NCBI RefSeq assembly: GCF_037126465.1 | Contig: NC_088202.1 | Coordinates: 124,076,123-124,140,122 of the forward strand | Direction of reading: 5' to 3' | Length of the DNA stretch: 64,000 nt | Source of the DNA: Ornithodoros turicata | Taxonomy: Eukaryota > Arthropoda > Arachnida > Ixodida > Argasidae | In this document: positions 1 to 11,786 of the stretch, one piece after another | How positions within the stretch are numbered: position 1 is the stretch's first letter | Layout: each line of letters opens with the position of its first letter | Notes under the pieces: generated by a model | The model's database searches: none | What the model was told of the DNA's origin: nothing | What the model saw: the letters and a program-made list of their open reading frames with translations, nothing else | Translations under genes and position numbers: made by a program

Positions 1-792
1 GTTGAACTTGTCACCTGACAGGTTCTGCTACTCCGAGAAAACAAAACAAAAGAAAAAAAAGAGAGATGACTAGGCTAGGCTGTACGGCGCAGGGTTTTGA
101 ACAGCGCATGTAACAGAGCGAGTGTTTGGGTTGGATGGTACTTGTTTCAATTAAAAACATATAAAAACTCCCAGTGGTGGGCAGGAGGTTTTGAACGGTC
201 CTGTCGTTTCATTCACTATGCTTTGACCGTAGTCAAGTTTATCGCCGTGGAGCAGGGTGATGGGGGGGGGGGGAGGTAATGGCATGATCAGCTCGCCGTT
301 GTATGCCGCACACAAGTAGGCGTCGTTGCGACTATAGCGCGCACACACACATGCACACACAAAAAGGACGGATGGAGGATGACGGGTGGAGACAAGTGGA
401 TGGTGCGTAAGTCCGTCGCGGATCGCAAAATTTTAGAAGGGTCGCCGTGGATCATCCGAAGCTAAAACTTCCAAGAGGCCAACAGCGAGTCTTCTGGTGA
501 ATGGGGCAACATCTCGACAAGGGTTTTACGATCCATACGCGTGGGTGACGCAACTACGAGGCGATGCTCTATGGAACCTAATGAGAATCCTTGTTGGCAC
601 TGCAACATCACCGTTGCCCTAGAATTGTTTGCTTATGACGAAATCGAAAGGGTCTTGATTTGACAAAACAAAGCTAGTTCAGCACATAAACGAGTTTTAC
701 TGTTCTATTTCGTTTTCTTTAATTGATATAATGTCTCTTTCACACAGCCAACCGTTACGTGTATGAAGAAAGCTATGTTCATTTGTGTGCAG
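1..792. other. Intron 1 (3' part) of copy A
   Basis: Aligns with 34150-35107, the end of intron 1 of copy B, through shared blocks such as TTGAACAGCGCATGTAA and the acceptor TTCATTTGTGTGCAG. No coding sequence was recognised. It is the empty site for the SINE found at 34770-35005. Confidence 0.75.
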
Positions 793-3700
793 GTACGCTG
801 CGAGACACCGGAACTACTGGAAGAACCAAAATGTCACACAGGAGCCGTTCGCTCTCATTTTCGGGCCGTTTCTTAAGCTACTTTACATGGTAGGTTTCGT
901 ACTACCCAGTAACTAGCGTCTGCAACACGCCCATGCAGATTATGTTACCGCGAGAGACATTGATTGTGTGATGCACGTTGATGGTATTACTCTCGAATCT
1001 TCTTTGCAGCCGTTTTTTGCACTTGACCAAGAAAGATATCAGAAATATGGAAAAGTGTTCGGGTAAGTGATATGGAAGTGACCTGAGCATATACATGCAA
1101 ATACACTAGATTTATGTTACCCACAAATCTTCGATACACCTCCACAGAGCATACGAAGGTGGAAAGCCAACACTGTTCGTCGCCGAGCCCGAGATCATTA
1201 AGAAGGTTCTGGTGAAAGATTTTGCCTCGCTTCCAAATAGAAGGGTAACTATAATGTCACACCCACATATAAAATGTATATGTTTAGCAAAGTAACATGC
1301 AACAGCGCTGGTGTAATTAACATGTAGGTGGCGTTTCGCTTCCCTGAGCATGAGAAGACACGAAGATCAGAGACACCAAAGGGCAGACGCAACAACAGCA
1401 AAGTTTAACATTTATTCCGCAATAAACACTTTTAGCAGTGGAAAGGAGATCCACCAAAGGCACCAAACTAGCCGGCTATTAATTACATGTGTAGGACAAA
1501 TGCTACCAGCCAGGGTTGACGATAAGATTATACAACTCTGTTGAATCGCGTCTCGCTACCGTATAGGATGACAAAACAGGCGTATGTTGGAGTTTTTCAG
1601 CACAATGTGATCAATGGCACTGTTTATTTAGGCGCTTAATTTGATCTGACCTTCAGAATACACGGTACTCACCTTTGTGCTTTCCTTTCATTCTGTTAAT
1701 CTCCCACAGCGCGTGACCTTCCAGGACTCTTTATTGGACAACATGATGAGCACTGCTCCAGCGGAACGATGGCGCAAAATTCGTCCTGCAGTGAGCCCTG
1801 CCTTCTCTACGGGAAAGCTGAAGAGGGTAGGTATTGCCACGACGAATGCAATGCTGACTGTCCCAGTATTTCCAAAAACTCACTTTCTTCGAATACATAT
1901 ATATTGCCTTACAGATGACTGCACTCATTGAAGACTGCGCAAAAATCACGAGGGAGCATTTGCAAAAGGCAGCGGAGAAGAACGATAATATTGACGCAAA
2001 GCAGTTAGCATCTTATATTAACTGCTGACCAGTCATGCTGACGAATTTAGTCTGAAGCTACTACGAAACTTTTCAGGTTTTTCGGGCATTTTTCCTTAGA
2101 TACCATTGCCAGATGCGCATTTGGAACGACCCTGGATTCCTATTCCGATCAGACGAACTTGTTCGTGTCAAAGGCAAGAGAAGCCTTTGGACAAGATCTG
2201 AACCTGAAAATTATATTGTTCTGTAAGTCACATCCAATTTTTCGCTCGATGAAAGTGACCTTCCAGTTTCGAATTGCAATTGTTGTTGTGATGTTTACTC
2301 TTCTCATAAACGCTTCACTTTTCTTTTTTTATTAACTCTCCTTACAGTTATGTTCCCTGGGCTATTTAAACTTCTGAAAATTAAACCAGCCAATTCGGAT
2401 GTGTTCCAGTACTTCAAATCACTTTCAGTGAATATTATAAAACAGAGGCAGGAAAAGGACAATGTAAGCACACCTATCCACGAACTGGCTTTCATTTAAT
2501 TTCGAGGCGCTAGCCTCATGAGTATTCTACTCTTCTTGTTTGAGTATCTGGATTGGCATGCTGTGGGAACTAAATTGCACAGTGCACTTGGCATTACTTG
2601 GCCCATGACTGCCTCGCAATTCTTACAGCGCAACGAAGATTTTCTGCAACTAATGATGGATGCTCAAGAAGGGAACCTTGCAGCCCCAATAGAAAACACA
2701 AAAACCCGTGACGACGAACTTTACAACTTGGGTGACGATGAGAAGACCGTCCAGTTTTCTTCAGACAAAAGTATGTGCTCGCTCGGAATCTCGAGTCTTG
2801 CTCTTCATTTGCACAAATGAAGTTGTACTGCCAATACGGACGGACAGAAACCTATAATGTATTCGTTTGTGGGTCTTCGTTCATGTCAGCTGTCACAGAG
2901 GATGAAGCTATGGCACAGTGCGTGCTGTTCTTCCTCGCTGGCCAAGACACAACTTCGTCTGTTATTTCATTTACTCTTTACCTATTGGCTTTGCACCCAG
3001 AAATACAAGACAAACTGAGGGAGGAGGTGAACGAGTGCTTTGCCAAACACGTAAGTCGCTTGGTAACTTTCGCAAAGCTTTTTGGGGACGCGTAGTCTGT
3101 TGGTTATTTTCTACCAGAGGTCACATTACTTCTGAGGTAGTTACACACCAAAGTCATACCCTGTAAACGCGTGCATCAGTCAATAAGAGCAGTTTTCAAG
3201 CTATGAGAGCTCAATTCTATCCGCACTTTTAGAGGTGCAGCATCGTTACTTTCATTGTGGGTTCATTGCTCTCGGTTGCTACGTTCGATTTAATTCGAGT
3301 GTCTTGTGTATTTCCAGGACAACCGACCACCCTTTGATGTGATATCGAAGCAGAAGTACCTGAATGCAGTTATTTCCGAATCGATGAGGATATTTCCCCC
3401 TTCTGTCAGGTGCGCATATAGTTTCTAAATTTACTTATATGCATAGTGTCCCTCCTGTTTGTCGACCTATACTCAACTGATCAAGTGCCTTACAGAAAGG
3501 TGGTGGTGGCTTGCCTTTGTTGGCATCATCGTAACACAAGTTGCTCATTAAGTACATGAAAAAGAAGGCCTTACAAGCCGAGTCCATATGTCGAGGGTAC
3601 CGACTATTGTATCGCACCCGTCGACCTCCATGTATAGCTTATACGCCATGCCGCTATTCCTGAGGAAGGTGTTGGAATAGCAACCTCGTTCGTGGCTGGT

Positions 3701-5836
3701 ATGCATGACTCCAAAGCAGCACTGCAGTGCAAGGAGAGCGTGGGTCTTTTGATCTTTTGCTCCTGCAGTTGTCGATATCCTAAAGGTGCACATAAGGCAC
3801 TAGAAGGCCAGCTTGCTTTGCAGTGGATCTTTGGCTACATCGGAATACGAGGCGACGAAGTGGAATTGATGACTGCAACGACCCACCGTTCTTCATACTT
3901 TCAAAAGGCGACAGAAGACCCAATTTTCCAGTCAAAATGTCAGCCCTGGCTCCTGAACAGTGGCGTCATGACATCACTCAGTGCCCATTCCTCCACGCAG
4001 TGGATCCCATACTATCCTCCTTCAGCAGGAGAAGGCATAGCAGGGGTCGAACGTCTCCTTTACGACTTCGTTTCGGTAACTGGGCCTCAGCAACACAATA
4101 CTCTGCACATCCTGCAATGTGCCATCGGCTATTGGGCACTCTTCATAATCTGCCAACGCTAATCGAACGACACCTCCTCGTGCGTCAACTAGAACCCATC
4201 ACGTGTGACGACTTCCTCATGTTTGCTTCCTTTGCTTCACGGGTGCACAGGGCGTCCCCACCATTAAGTGGTCACCTCAATAAATTGGAATGCTCCCCAT
4301 AAACAATGCGCTGCTGGCACGCATTACAACAGTTCGGCAGCAAGAAGAAGGCATGCTGCAGACGAATTAAACGATCGCAAAGCAAAGACAAAACTGCATG
4401 CAAGCTGGTGTACATTTCCCTGAGTCTGGGGAGATATGTACAAGGGACAGACCCAGGGAAATGGCACTAACAACTAACAGATTGCATATTGGATACCGTA
4501 TAAAACCAGAATGTAAATGTCCTAAATGTAAATGGGCGTTTTGGAAGGAGCACCTGATTTGAGGAGTTGAGAGCGAACCGGGAACGTGTGCTGAGAGCTA
4601 ATCCCGTGGGTATATGGTTCGCCTTATGATGTGAGCGATGCGCATCGTGATCCAAGACTTTTCTCTAAAGTATTGGCGGCGCTAGATAAAAGAAAATACG
4701 TTCCCATAATTCTACATTAGGCTAACGTCTTTCTACAACTTAATAGGAAGCCTCCATTCGTTCAAAGAGCATGTAGATGACCTCCTTCAGTTTTTCAAGG
4801 GGATTCTTAAGCGTACTGTGAGATGACGTAACTATTGAGCACTGTGTATACCTTGGAGACAGACCAAGAACCCCAGAACCAAGTCAATGTGGCGCTACTG
4901 CTACAGTCTTGTCGCTGGTGACAATTAGTGGGGTCAACGACGACAAGCTGCTTACATCATTACCACCATGGTGGTAATTATGTAAACAGAATGTTGTTGT
5001 CGTAAACAGCTTGTCGCACCGCCACCGCTATTAAGTCTATTGCTGGCGAACTTTTTCAAAAACACACAAACATATAGCTCAGTGAACGAGCTACTATCAC
5101 TGAAGTAACTGCACTTGTTGCTGGAACATCAGTTAGGATAACTAAAAACATAAAGAATAGCAAGTAATTTTATTCTAGGATTGAACGATCGACAACCGAG
5201 CCATACAGAATTGATGGTACAAATATCGTCGCTCCTGAGGAATGCGTCGTGGCCATACCAGTCTATGCCATGCACCATGACGCACAGTATTTCCCTGAGC
5301 CAGAGAAGTTCGATCCTGAAAGGTATGAGTGAGGCATTCAGATAGTCGCATGAGCGCTCACATGGTATGGATATATGACCCATCCATGGCTTGCATAGGT
5401 GTCATCCTATAGGGAAATTAGGTGCTTTTCAGATTCAGCGACGAGAACCTATCATCTATCCGGCCTTACACGTATCTACCATTCGGTGCGGGCCCGAGGA
5501 ACTGCGTTGGTATGAGGTTCGCCCTGCACGCTGTCAAACTATGCCTTATGAACGCCATCCACTGCGCCAGATTTGTCCGAACGCCAAAAACTCAGGTAAT
5601 CTTACGGGTCTCATATGTGACAAACTTGGTTTGTTGTAGACGCAACGATGCTGTTCTGTCAATTTTGGTCAGTACCAGCTGATCCAAATCATACTTCAAT
5701 AGCACTGTGAAAGGTAATCGTAGCCTATGTTTCTTGTTCTGAACAGGTTCCACTGAGCTTCTACAACGGATCTGGGCTTATGAACGCCAGAGACATAACT
5801 CTTGGAGTTCGTCCACTCGACTCTCCACCGAACTGA
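793..5836 (+). CDS. CYP3-clan cytochrome P450, copy A (exons 2-14; exon 1 off-window)
   Basis: Haem-thiolate monooxygenase of the CYP3 clan, expected on the ER membrane. Exons: 793-889, 1010-1062, 1148-1244, 1710-1826, 1915-2003, 2077-2222, 2348-2463, 2629-2770, 2890-3050, 3318-3409, 5179-5322, 5433-5595, 5747-5836. All junctions are GT-AG and keep frame. Using the numbering of complete copy B, the landmarks are the C-helix WRKIR (128-132), I-helix AGQDTTS with catalytic Thr331, ExxR as ESMR (385-388), a PERF-type FDPERF, and the haem loop FGAGPRNCVG with ligand Cys467. The protein ends in PLDSPPN. Exon 6 stops at the GT in 'gcagtt', so the TGA at about 2027 is intronic. Intron 11 (3410-5178) carries retroelement debris. 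The 74-nt exon 1 must lie upstream of base 1. The family is certain; subfamily and substrate cannot be told. Confidence 0.94.
3692..4270 (+). mobile_element. I-like LINE RNase H remnant in copy A intron 11
   Basis: Degenerate RNase H and tail: DSKAALQC, then LQWIFGYIGIRGDE corresponding to the usual LQWVPGHCGLSGNE, then a tail read only with frameshifts. The same remnant is at 38050-38590 in copy B intron 11, so it predates the A/B split. The rest of this intron to 5178 shows only unrecognised AT-rich sequence. Confidence 0.6.
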
Positions 5837-6205
5837 GGTTCTGGTCCTTGAAGCGACAGATTTGCTTGCGTTCATTGCAGCTTCAGCATTCTTGAACCGC
5901 AAGGCGCAATATGGGAGTCTCTATACACGACCTCCTACAGGAGCACCCACCTGAACCGCGTGACGGCATCTGTATTTCACACTACTCCTAAAGATCTTGG
6001 GGTCTTGTACATATATAAGGGTTACCGTCAGCTGAATAGTAAAAAAATATCAAGCACGTATTTTGTGTTCGTTATAAATATTTTTTCGTCCTGCATGTGC
6101 GTTTTCTGAAGGCACACAAATCTAACTAGAGCACAACACAGTTCATGCAAAAGTATGTGACGTTTGGGAGCTCACGGCACTCTACCTTGAGGTAGGTATC
6201 ACACA

Positions 6206-6948
6206 AGAACACTGGTTTAGATGCCGTTTTAGCAGGAACTTCCGAACATCCTGTAGGACAGCGTTCCGTTTGCAACTGCTGGACGACGAATTAGCCAGAA
6301 TTCATTCATTAACTTATTAATTAAATGTTATGTGGAGTATGCGACATGGCAGAATTGGAGCCAGTCATTATTCAAATCCCCCGCGCTTATTAAACACCCT
6401 GTGAAGCGAACGTACTTTTGGATATAAAATGTCAAATTTCGCTATGCAAATGAGTCGAAACTATAGAACTAGGCGCTTTTCGACCTCAGCAACGACGCAG
6501 CCTCCACCTTATCTGGGTCGGAGAGCGGTCTGAGCTTAGCGCCTACTCCAATCAGCTCCATCGCTCCAAAGCACGTGCGCTCTCACCGGGATTGCATTTC
6601 GCTCTTTCTGCGCTCGAGTACTTCATAGTTCTGGTTTCAGCTCATTTGCATAGCGAAATTTGGCAATTTATATCTCAAGGTACTCTCGCTTCTCAGGGTG
6701 TTTAGTAAGGACGGTGGATTTGAATAATGGCTCGTTCCAGTTCTGCTATCCGGCATTTCCCAGAAAACGTCTAATTAATAAGTTACTTAATGAATGGAAT
6801 TGTAGCTAATTAGTCAGCCAGCAGTTGCATACGCTGTCCTACAGGATGTCTGCCTGGTTGTATAATACACCTGCTGAAACGGCATCTATTTTGCTTTGCT
6901 AGCTTTTTTGTTAAAATTCTGTAACAAATTAAAAAAAAAAAGAACACC
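6206..6948. mobile_element. Foldback element in the copy A 3' flank
   Basis: Long imperfect palindrome: GATGCCGTTTTAGCAGG, ATCCTGTAGGACAGCG and TTTGCAACTGCTGG on the left return as complements at about 6816-6890. The arms are about 300 bp and the centre is near 6550. The copy B flank (40990-41090) lacks it, which sets the bounds to within about 10 bp. No coding content. Confidence 0.65.
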
Positions 6949-7030
6949 GTGTATATCGGTATAAAGGAAGTAAGGGTGCTTTCCTCGAAAGGCGCTACCA
7001 CAATTACAACCCCAGGCATATACCTTATGT

Positions 7031-7300
7031 ACAGGGAGCCCGCACTAACTGTGGTCAGAATTTTTTTAAATATAGGGAGATGCCTTCTTTCAGTTCAGTA
7101 CAGTTACGCACGAGTGGCCTCCTGGAGAGTTGCCCCAATGAATTTTTACCAATGAACCTACGAAAACTTGAAGAACGGTCTCTATGACAACACCTGTTCC
7201 CTTCGGTGCTCCATGTCGTGGCCGTTTCAGAAAAACGATCGAGAGAAAACAGCAAACTTGGACGCCATTTTTGTCGCTCCCTCAGACAAAAGAAAACTAA
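7031..7300. mobile_element. Decayed arm of a CAGGGTG-type MITE
   Basis: Starts ACAGGGAGCCCGCACTAA. It then carries GTTGCCCCAATGA and CTGTTCCCTTCGG, which echo the inner arm of the element at 43447-44343 (GTTGTCCCAATGAGAAC, CTGTTCCTTTCGG). The second end is not found. Confidence 0.4.
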
Positions 7301-7860
7301 AAATTCACTATCCTCGTTGGCGCACTGCCAAAGGCGTGCGATAACAGCAGAGGGTGATTTCCGTGCAGTGCAACGACAAATCTGACCGTAGGTTGCCATG
7401 GGCACGCCTACCAACACGTTCACTTCTTGTGGGCTTCCCGCCAATGGACAATTGAGATATGCCTCCATCTATGCATGCAAAAGTTGATCCAACGCTCGGT
7501 CTCCGGGTGCTACGAAACGCCACTCGTCGAGACTCTTAATTCATCGGATGCGACTCAATGCGGCTTTCACAGCTCAGTGGCGTTACCGCTTGCGACAAGT
7601 TGTCTCTCCCAGATGCCGTCACTGCGGTAAGCTGGAAGATCTAGAGCAAATCCTTCTTCATTGCTCACACCACCAACCTTTCAGGATCACGCTTACAGCG
7701 TCTCTAAATCAGCTGGACTATACTCTCTCACTCTGTCAAAATTGCCTGGTGCGAAAGCGGCTACCCCCAGTTCGGAACGGCGCACACCTGACGGCTGGCA
7801 TGAAGGTGTGACGTCGTATTACACACGAAAATGGCGCTTCTTTTGAAACGGCGAAACCGA
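7300..7860 (+). mobile_element. I-like LINE 3' coding remnant
   Basis: Encodes HRMRLNAAFTAQWRYRLR followed by CRHCGKLEDLEQILLHC, a Cys-His tail after RNase H. It matches the tail of the LINE at 15246 (HRLRLNVAFTPQFKCRIG, CSKCGVVANIEHVLIEC). Truncated at both ends. Confidence 0.65.
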
Positions 7861-8020
7861 AACCGAACGGTTAGTCGCAATTAATTACCAGTGTACTGTA
7901 ACAAACCCAACTACACAAAAAACAATAGTAGCGGGCTATGAGATTTGAACTTACGCAAGCATTATACACCCAACATTAGAAAAGTTTCGGCCTCTCTGTG
8001 CAGAACTCCTTTAAAATAAA

Positions 8021-8061
8021 GATGTTGTTGTTGTTGCTGTTTGTCTTGTTGAAGTCACTGT
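8021..8061 (+). repeat. GTT-rich simple repeat
   Basis: TGTTGTTGTTGTTGCTGTT-type trinucleotide tract after an AATAAAG. It may be the 3' tail of the LINE remnant upstream. Confidence 0.5.
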
Positions 8062-8235
8062 ACTCCTTGCTGCGTATTTCTGGACATCTGGCCGAGTGTA
8101 ATGGCGGCACGCTTCCTGGCAATCGGCCGCACGCTGCTTACGTTCTTCATTTTCGGCCACTGCGTCTGCATCTCCCGCAGCAATGGCTGCACATATGCGA
8201 ACTCTATTCGTGCGCGAATGCTCCGAAGTAAAGAT

Positions 8236-8790
8236 GAGTGTGGTGCGGGTATACCCGCGGATACCCGCGCAAGTTTGGTCTTCGCGGGTACACATTTCCG
8301 TGTCATCGCGGGTTGCGGGTAAGAAGCGGCAGACCCGCACTGCCTCCGCGGATTACGCGGGCATACCCACAGGCGCGAAACCAACCCGTGGGATTTTGGT
8401 GCATGACCCGATTAGTTGCGAGCATTTGGCCCAAAATACTTTCCAAGACGTTCCATGTCCAATTCATCATGTCAAAATAAAGTTGTTGATGTTTGCCACA
8501 TAGGGTTAATTTTGGCAACCTTTCCACATCACGACTGGTACGCTTCGCATCACTTAGCTGGCAACCAGAGTGTCCACAGCGTACGCGTTGAAAAAGTGGC
8601 TCGCTAACGGACATTGTCCCGTGCATCAATAAATCATTTCGTGCTGTGACGATCATGTGGCATAACTGAAACATGGGGAAATATGTGGATAAGCGCCTTG
8701 ATGTGCGGGTGCGGGTTGAGCCAATGACATTGCTGCGGATGCGGGTCGTGCCCCGCGGGTGTGGTGCGGCTGCGGGTACGCTGAAGCATA
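8236..8790. repeat. GCGGGT-rich repeat block with inverted halves
   Basis: Dense GCGGGTA/TACCCGC words at 8239-8400 and again at 8700-8780, separated by about 300 bp of ordinary sequence. The layout resembles subterminal repeats of a non-autonomous DNA transposon. No clear terminal repeat or target duplication was found. Confidence 0.45.
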
Positions 8791-8879
8791 GCACCTACGC
8801 TGTAGCTCCGCAGCGTCCGTGTTGCCAGACGACGTGCACAACGTGAGACGCGCTGTGCAAGCACTGAGCGACCAGCGGC

Positions 8880-9140
8880 ATGGCTGAGTCCGCACGTTGG
8901 TGGTGGCCAAGGTCGTGCGGAAGATTAGGAGGTGGCGGGTTCGAATCCTACCGCTGTCTGTACTGCCTAAAGTTTTCTCTGTTCCGGCAGGCATCCCAGA
9001 CGAATGTTGGCGCAGGACCCCCTGAAATCGGTCAACGACGCCACACCAACCTCCCGTCCCCCTCTCCTTCCTTCATTCCTCTCTCCTGTCCATGTCTCTA
9101 CACCACAGTTGCCTCGTGGCGCTGACACGGAATAAGAAAG
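8880..9140 (+). mobile_element. tRNA-derived SINE
   Basis: B-box-like GGGTTCGAATCCTACC at 8937 after a degenerate A-box region, followed by a non-tRNA body (GGCAGGCATCCCAGACGAATG, CTGAAATCGGTC) that does not fold as a tRNA. A SINE, not a functional tRNA gene. Confidence 0.55.
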
Positions 9141-9164
9141 AAGTATACATCACATTTGGGAGCT

Positions 9165-9475
9165 TTAGCACATGGGAAGCGCTCCACGAAAAATCTCTTC
9201 TACACCTCTTATGAGCCGCTGAACCTTCTTTTCTTTGGAGGCGTTCGGGTCAGCTCGTTTGAAAAGCTGCAGGACATCTTCGACGAAGCTGGTGACGCTT
9301 TCGTTTGTTAGCTGTACCCGACTCTGGAGTAGTTGTTCAGCGAGTTCCGTTCGTCGTTCCACCTGTTCGTCAACGTCGTCGTAAAGTTATCCGGTAAATG
9401 TTTTCGGCGATCGTGCAGGGGCGACAGGCGCGGTGACCTGCTGCACCGTTTGGGTGGTGCTGTCCGCAGTCGTCA
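9165..9475 (-). pseudogene. Ty3/gypsy gag fragment
   Basis: The minus strand reads MTTADSTTQTVQQVTAPVA, then after a break a helical segment with LAEQLLQSRVQLTNESV and VLQLFKRADPNAS, typical of retrotransposon gag capsid regions. The middle is deleted and the right part is missing. It lies downstream, on the minus strand, of the LTR at 10722-11097; the short LTR element 9564-10705 separates them. Confidence 0.6.
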
Positions 9476-9563
9476 TCTTGCGGGTTGGGGGTCCCAATGG
9501 GCCGAATTCGACTCAGTCGTTGCCGTTCTTCCAGGACGTTGAGCCGGGATTGCCCCGTACCTC

Positions 9564-9734
9564 TGTGGCGGCCCGTGTGTGATGACTAAGACGTGCCTCT
9601 GCTGCCACGTGCTACGGCGCTGGCACGGCAGTTCTACCGGCACCGTCCTAGCGTGAGGCCACGACCATCTGCCCGCTGGGACATTCCATCATCGCCGGTC
9701 AGGACTCATGTAGAGGGACACCACCTCCTCTACA
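9564..9734 (+). repeat. 5' LTR of the TRIM-like element
   Basis: 171 bp, almost identical to 10532-10705. I see a 3-bp indel at the start (TGTGG against TGACGTGG) and one substitution near base 38 (CCTCTGC against CCTGTGC). Confidence 0.8.
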
Positions 9735-10531
9735 TTTGGTGACCCGAACAACGAACACCATGTTCGGCATAATTCGGCCAAGCACCATCCCAAATTACTG
9801 CAAGCCCACCTCCGAAGGTACGGTGCATCGTTCTACCGAGGAACCGCTAGGCGTCAATTCACCGCGGCTCCACTCATCGCAACGCCCGGCCGCGCAACAC
9901 CATGGTTCTACCCAGCTCGCTCATCTACTCAGCTCACATCGCCATGGTCTCTCACTATGCGTCACGTCGCCACATGCTTCGTGATGGCACTCCTCGGGCT
10001 TTCACCAGCGGCACCTTCACGAGCATCACGCTCCCATACCGGTCGCGGTACGCCGCTGGCGGCTGCATGGCCCCATCCTCACCGTCATGCCAGTCCCAAG
10101 AACCCTGCCCGCCTTGCCTTCCCACCAGCCTTCGATACAGAGTGCTGGCAGCCCATCCAATGGCGCTCAAGAGGCGCCGGGACCAACGTTCCACCGGGGA
10201 CACGCACGGAGGCCACCGAGTTCTACTCCCGGTCTCCCCGTGCTTCGCGATGGTCCTCCCCGGCACTCTTCTTGGCGACACTACGAGCTCACCGCTCACG
10301 AACCGGTCGCGGTTCTGTCGCTCCATCCTGCATTACGTTCTGCCTACCTGCCTACTCTGCTCTCCGCTTCAGCCCGCCCCTGGAACCCTCCCGACCAGCT
10401 CCTCTGCCCACTCAACACAAGACGCAAGACCAGCAGTCCCTGTACTACGTGTCGCCCATCTTCCTCCTCTTCATGCATCGACGCGGCCCTCAACCGCCAG
10501 CTCTACACCGCTCCGCGTCTGAGGGGGGGAG

Positions 10532-10705
10532 TGACGTGGCGGCCCGTGTGTGATGACTAAGACGTGCCTGTGCTGCCACGTGCTACGGCGCTGGCACGGC
10601 AGTTCTACCGGCACCGTCCTAGCGTGAGGCCACGACCATCTGCCCGCTGGGACATTCCATCATCGCCGGTCAGGACTCATGTAGAGGGACACCACCTCCT
10701 CTACA
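10532..10705 (+). repeat. 3' LTR of the TRIM-like element
   Basis: 174 bp direct repeat of 9564-9734, preceded directly by the purine tract and followed by the CCTC target duplication. Confidence 0.8.
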
Positions 10706-10721
10706 CCTCCACCAGAAATGT

Positions 10722-11097
10722 CACGGATGAAAACAGACGAGCGAGACGACGAATCATCGGCGAACGCTTTATTCTAGCTGCTTAGCTGTCTAACACAAGA
10801 GCGGTAGCTCTTAGACAGAACAAAGGTAAAGAATGCTCCGACTGGGAGCTCACAAGCTTTTATACACAGCGGCGAACATTGTAGAAAGCGTGCGTCGGCG
10901 AAGAAGAGGAAGTAGAGAAGCTTCTCCAAGGTCGTCGATCCGTCAATGAGATTGGTGCGAGCGAAGGCTTCTGGGAAGCATCGCTCGCTAATCGTCTTCG
11001 AGAAACTTCCAGGGCAGGAACGAAATGGTACATCTAATCCCGGCGCGTGCTGAAGAAGAAGCAAGAAGATTCCAGACACATCGTATGGCGGGCTACA
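10722..11097 (-). mobile_element. LTR of the decayed minus-strand gypsy element
   Basis: On the minus strand it runs from TGTAGCCCGCCATACGATG to GTGACA, with an AATAAAGCG polyadenylation-type signal. It is followed by TTTCTGGTGGAGG, the leader/primer-binding position. Its 3' partner is absent, so the start is inferred from the TG...CA rule. Confidence 0.5.
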
Positions 11098-11169
11098 CAT
11101 CGCCTGCTCTCTGGCAAACGCGCGTGCTGTTTCTGGGGTTTTCGGCGTGACGCTTAAATGCATATGCGC

Positions 11170-11370
11170 TAAATATGCTTAAATGCTTATGCATATGCTT
11201 AAATGCATATCCGGGCGCGCACCATTCATTCTTTGGACTCAGTTGTGTTCAGAGAGCTATCACTCTTGTGTTTTTGCTACCAAGTAGTTTAATAAACCGT
11301 TTGCTGGTTATTCGACGACTCGCCGGCCCATTTCGCTTTGTGACATGCTTGTCATTATAGCGGTAATGGC
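11170..11370 (+). repeat. LTR-like fragment
   Basis: GTTCAGAGAGCTATCACTC, then AATAAACCG and a GACGACTCG tail resemble the R-U5 end of a gypsy LTR in plus orientation. A small tandem ATGCTTAAATGCATAT repeat precedes it. No partner LTR; weak call. 11370-11750 holds nothing I recognise. Confidence 0.35.
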
Positions 11371-11786
11371 GCACTGTCTGCCTCATCCAGTAACACGACC
11401 GCAATCCTGTTTACGAGTTTAGTGGAAAACGAGAAGGCATATCAAACCCTCGCTCGCGGCTGTTCCTTGCGTTGCGGCTCCCCGCCACCAATGCAAGCGG
11501 ATGAACACGAATTTGAGCGCATTCCTGCACTGTTCCGTGCAAGAAATTTCTAAACCGAAACCAGTTAATTACTCGAAAAAATCACTAAAAGTCGAAGCTA
11601 TATTTTTACTGGTTTCGCACTGTCTCAGAGTGACCATTGCTACGACACAGGTACCAAAGCCCGGCGAAGTAAAACAAAATAGTCAGGATGTTTATTTAAT
11701 TAAAGAGCGCATGCAAATGAGAAACTGAGCGGCCAGTTTGTGGCCTCCGGCAGTGGGCACGAGGACAATGACATCTTACAGACCTC

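Larger units (their letters stand above)
9564..10705 (+). mobile_element. Short non-autonomous LTR retrotransposon (TRIM-like)
   Basis: Two direct LTRs (9564-9734 and 10532-10705) begin TG and end CTCTACA, flanked by the 4-bp duplication CCTC (9560-9563 and 10706-10709). After the 5' LTR comes TTTGGTGACCCGAAC, a primer-binding-site-like sequence. Before the 3' LTR is a purine tract GAGGGGGGGAG. The 0.8-kb GC-rich interior has no gag or pol motif. Insertion is into the leader of the older gypsy element. Confidence 0.8.

Noticed and set aside
2004..2076. In-frame TGA after exon 6 of copy A (and a TGA at the same region of copy B), suggesting a pseudogene
   Set aside because: A 73-bp intron with GTTAGT donor and TTTTCAG acceptor removes it in all three copies and restores QFFGHFSLDTIARCAFGT.
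9902..10560. Long overlapping open readings in several frames (up to about 200 codons)
   Set aside because: The region is GC-rich and open in all three forward frames. No frame shows a domain, and it is the interior of a non-autonomous LTR element.
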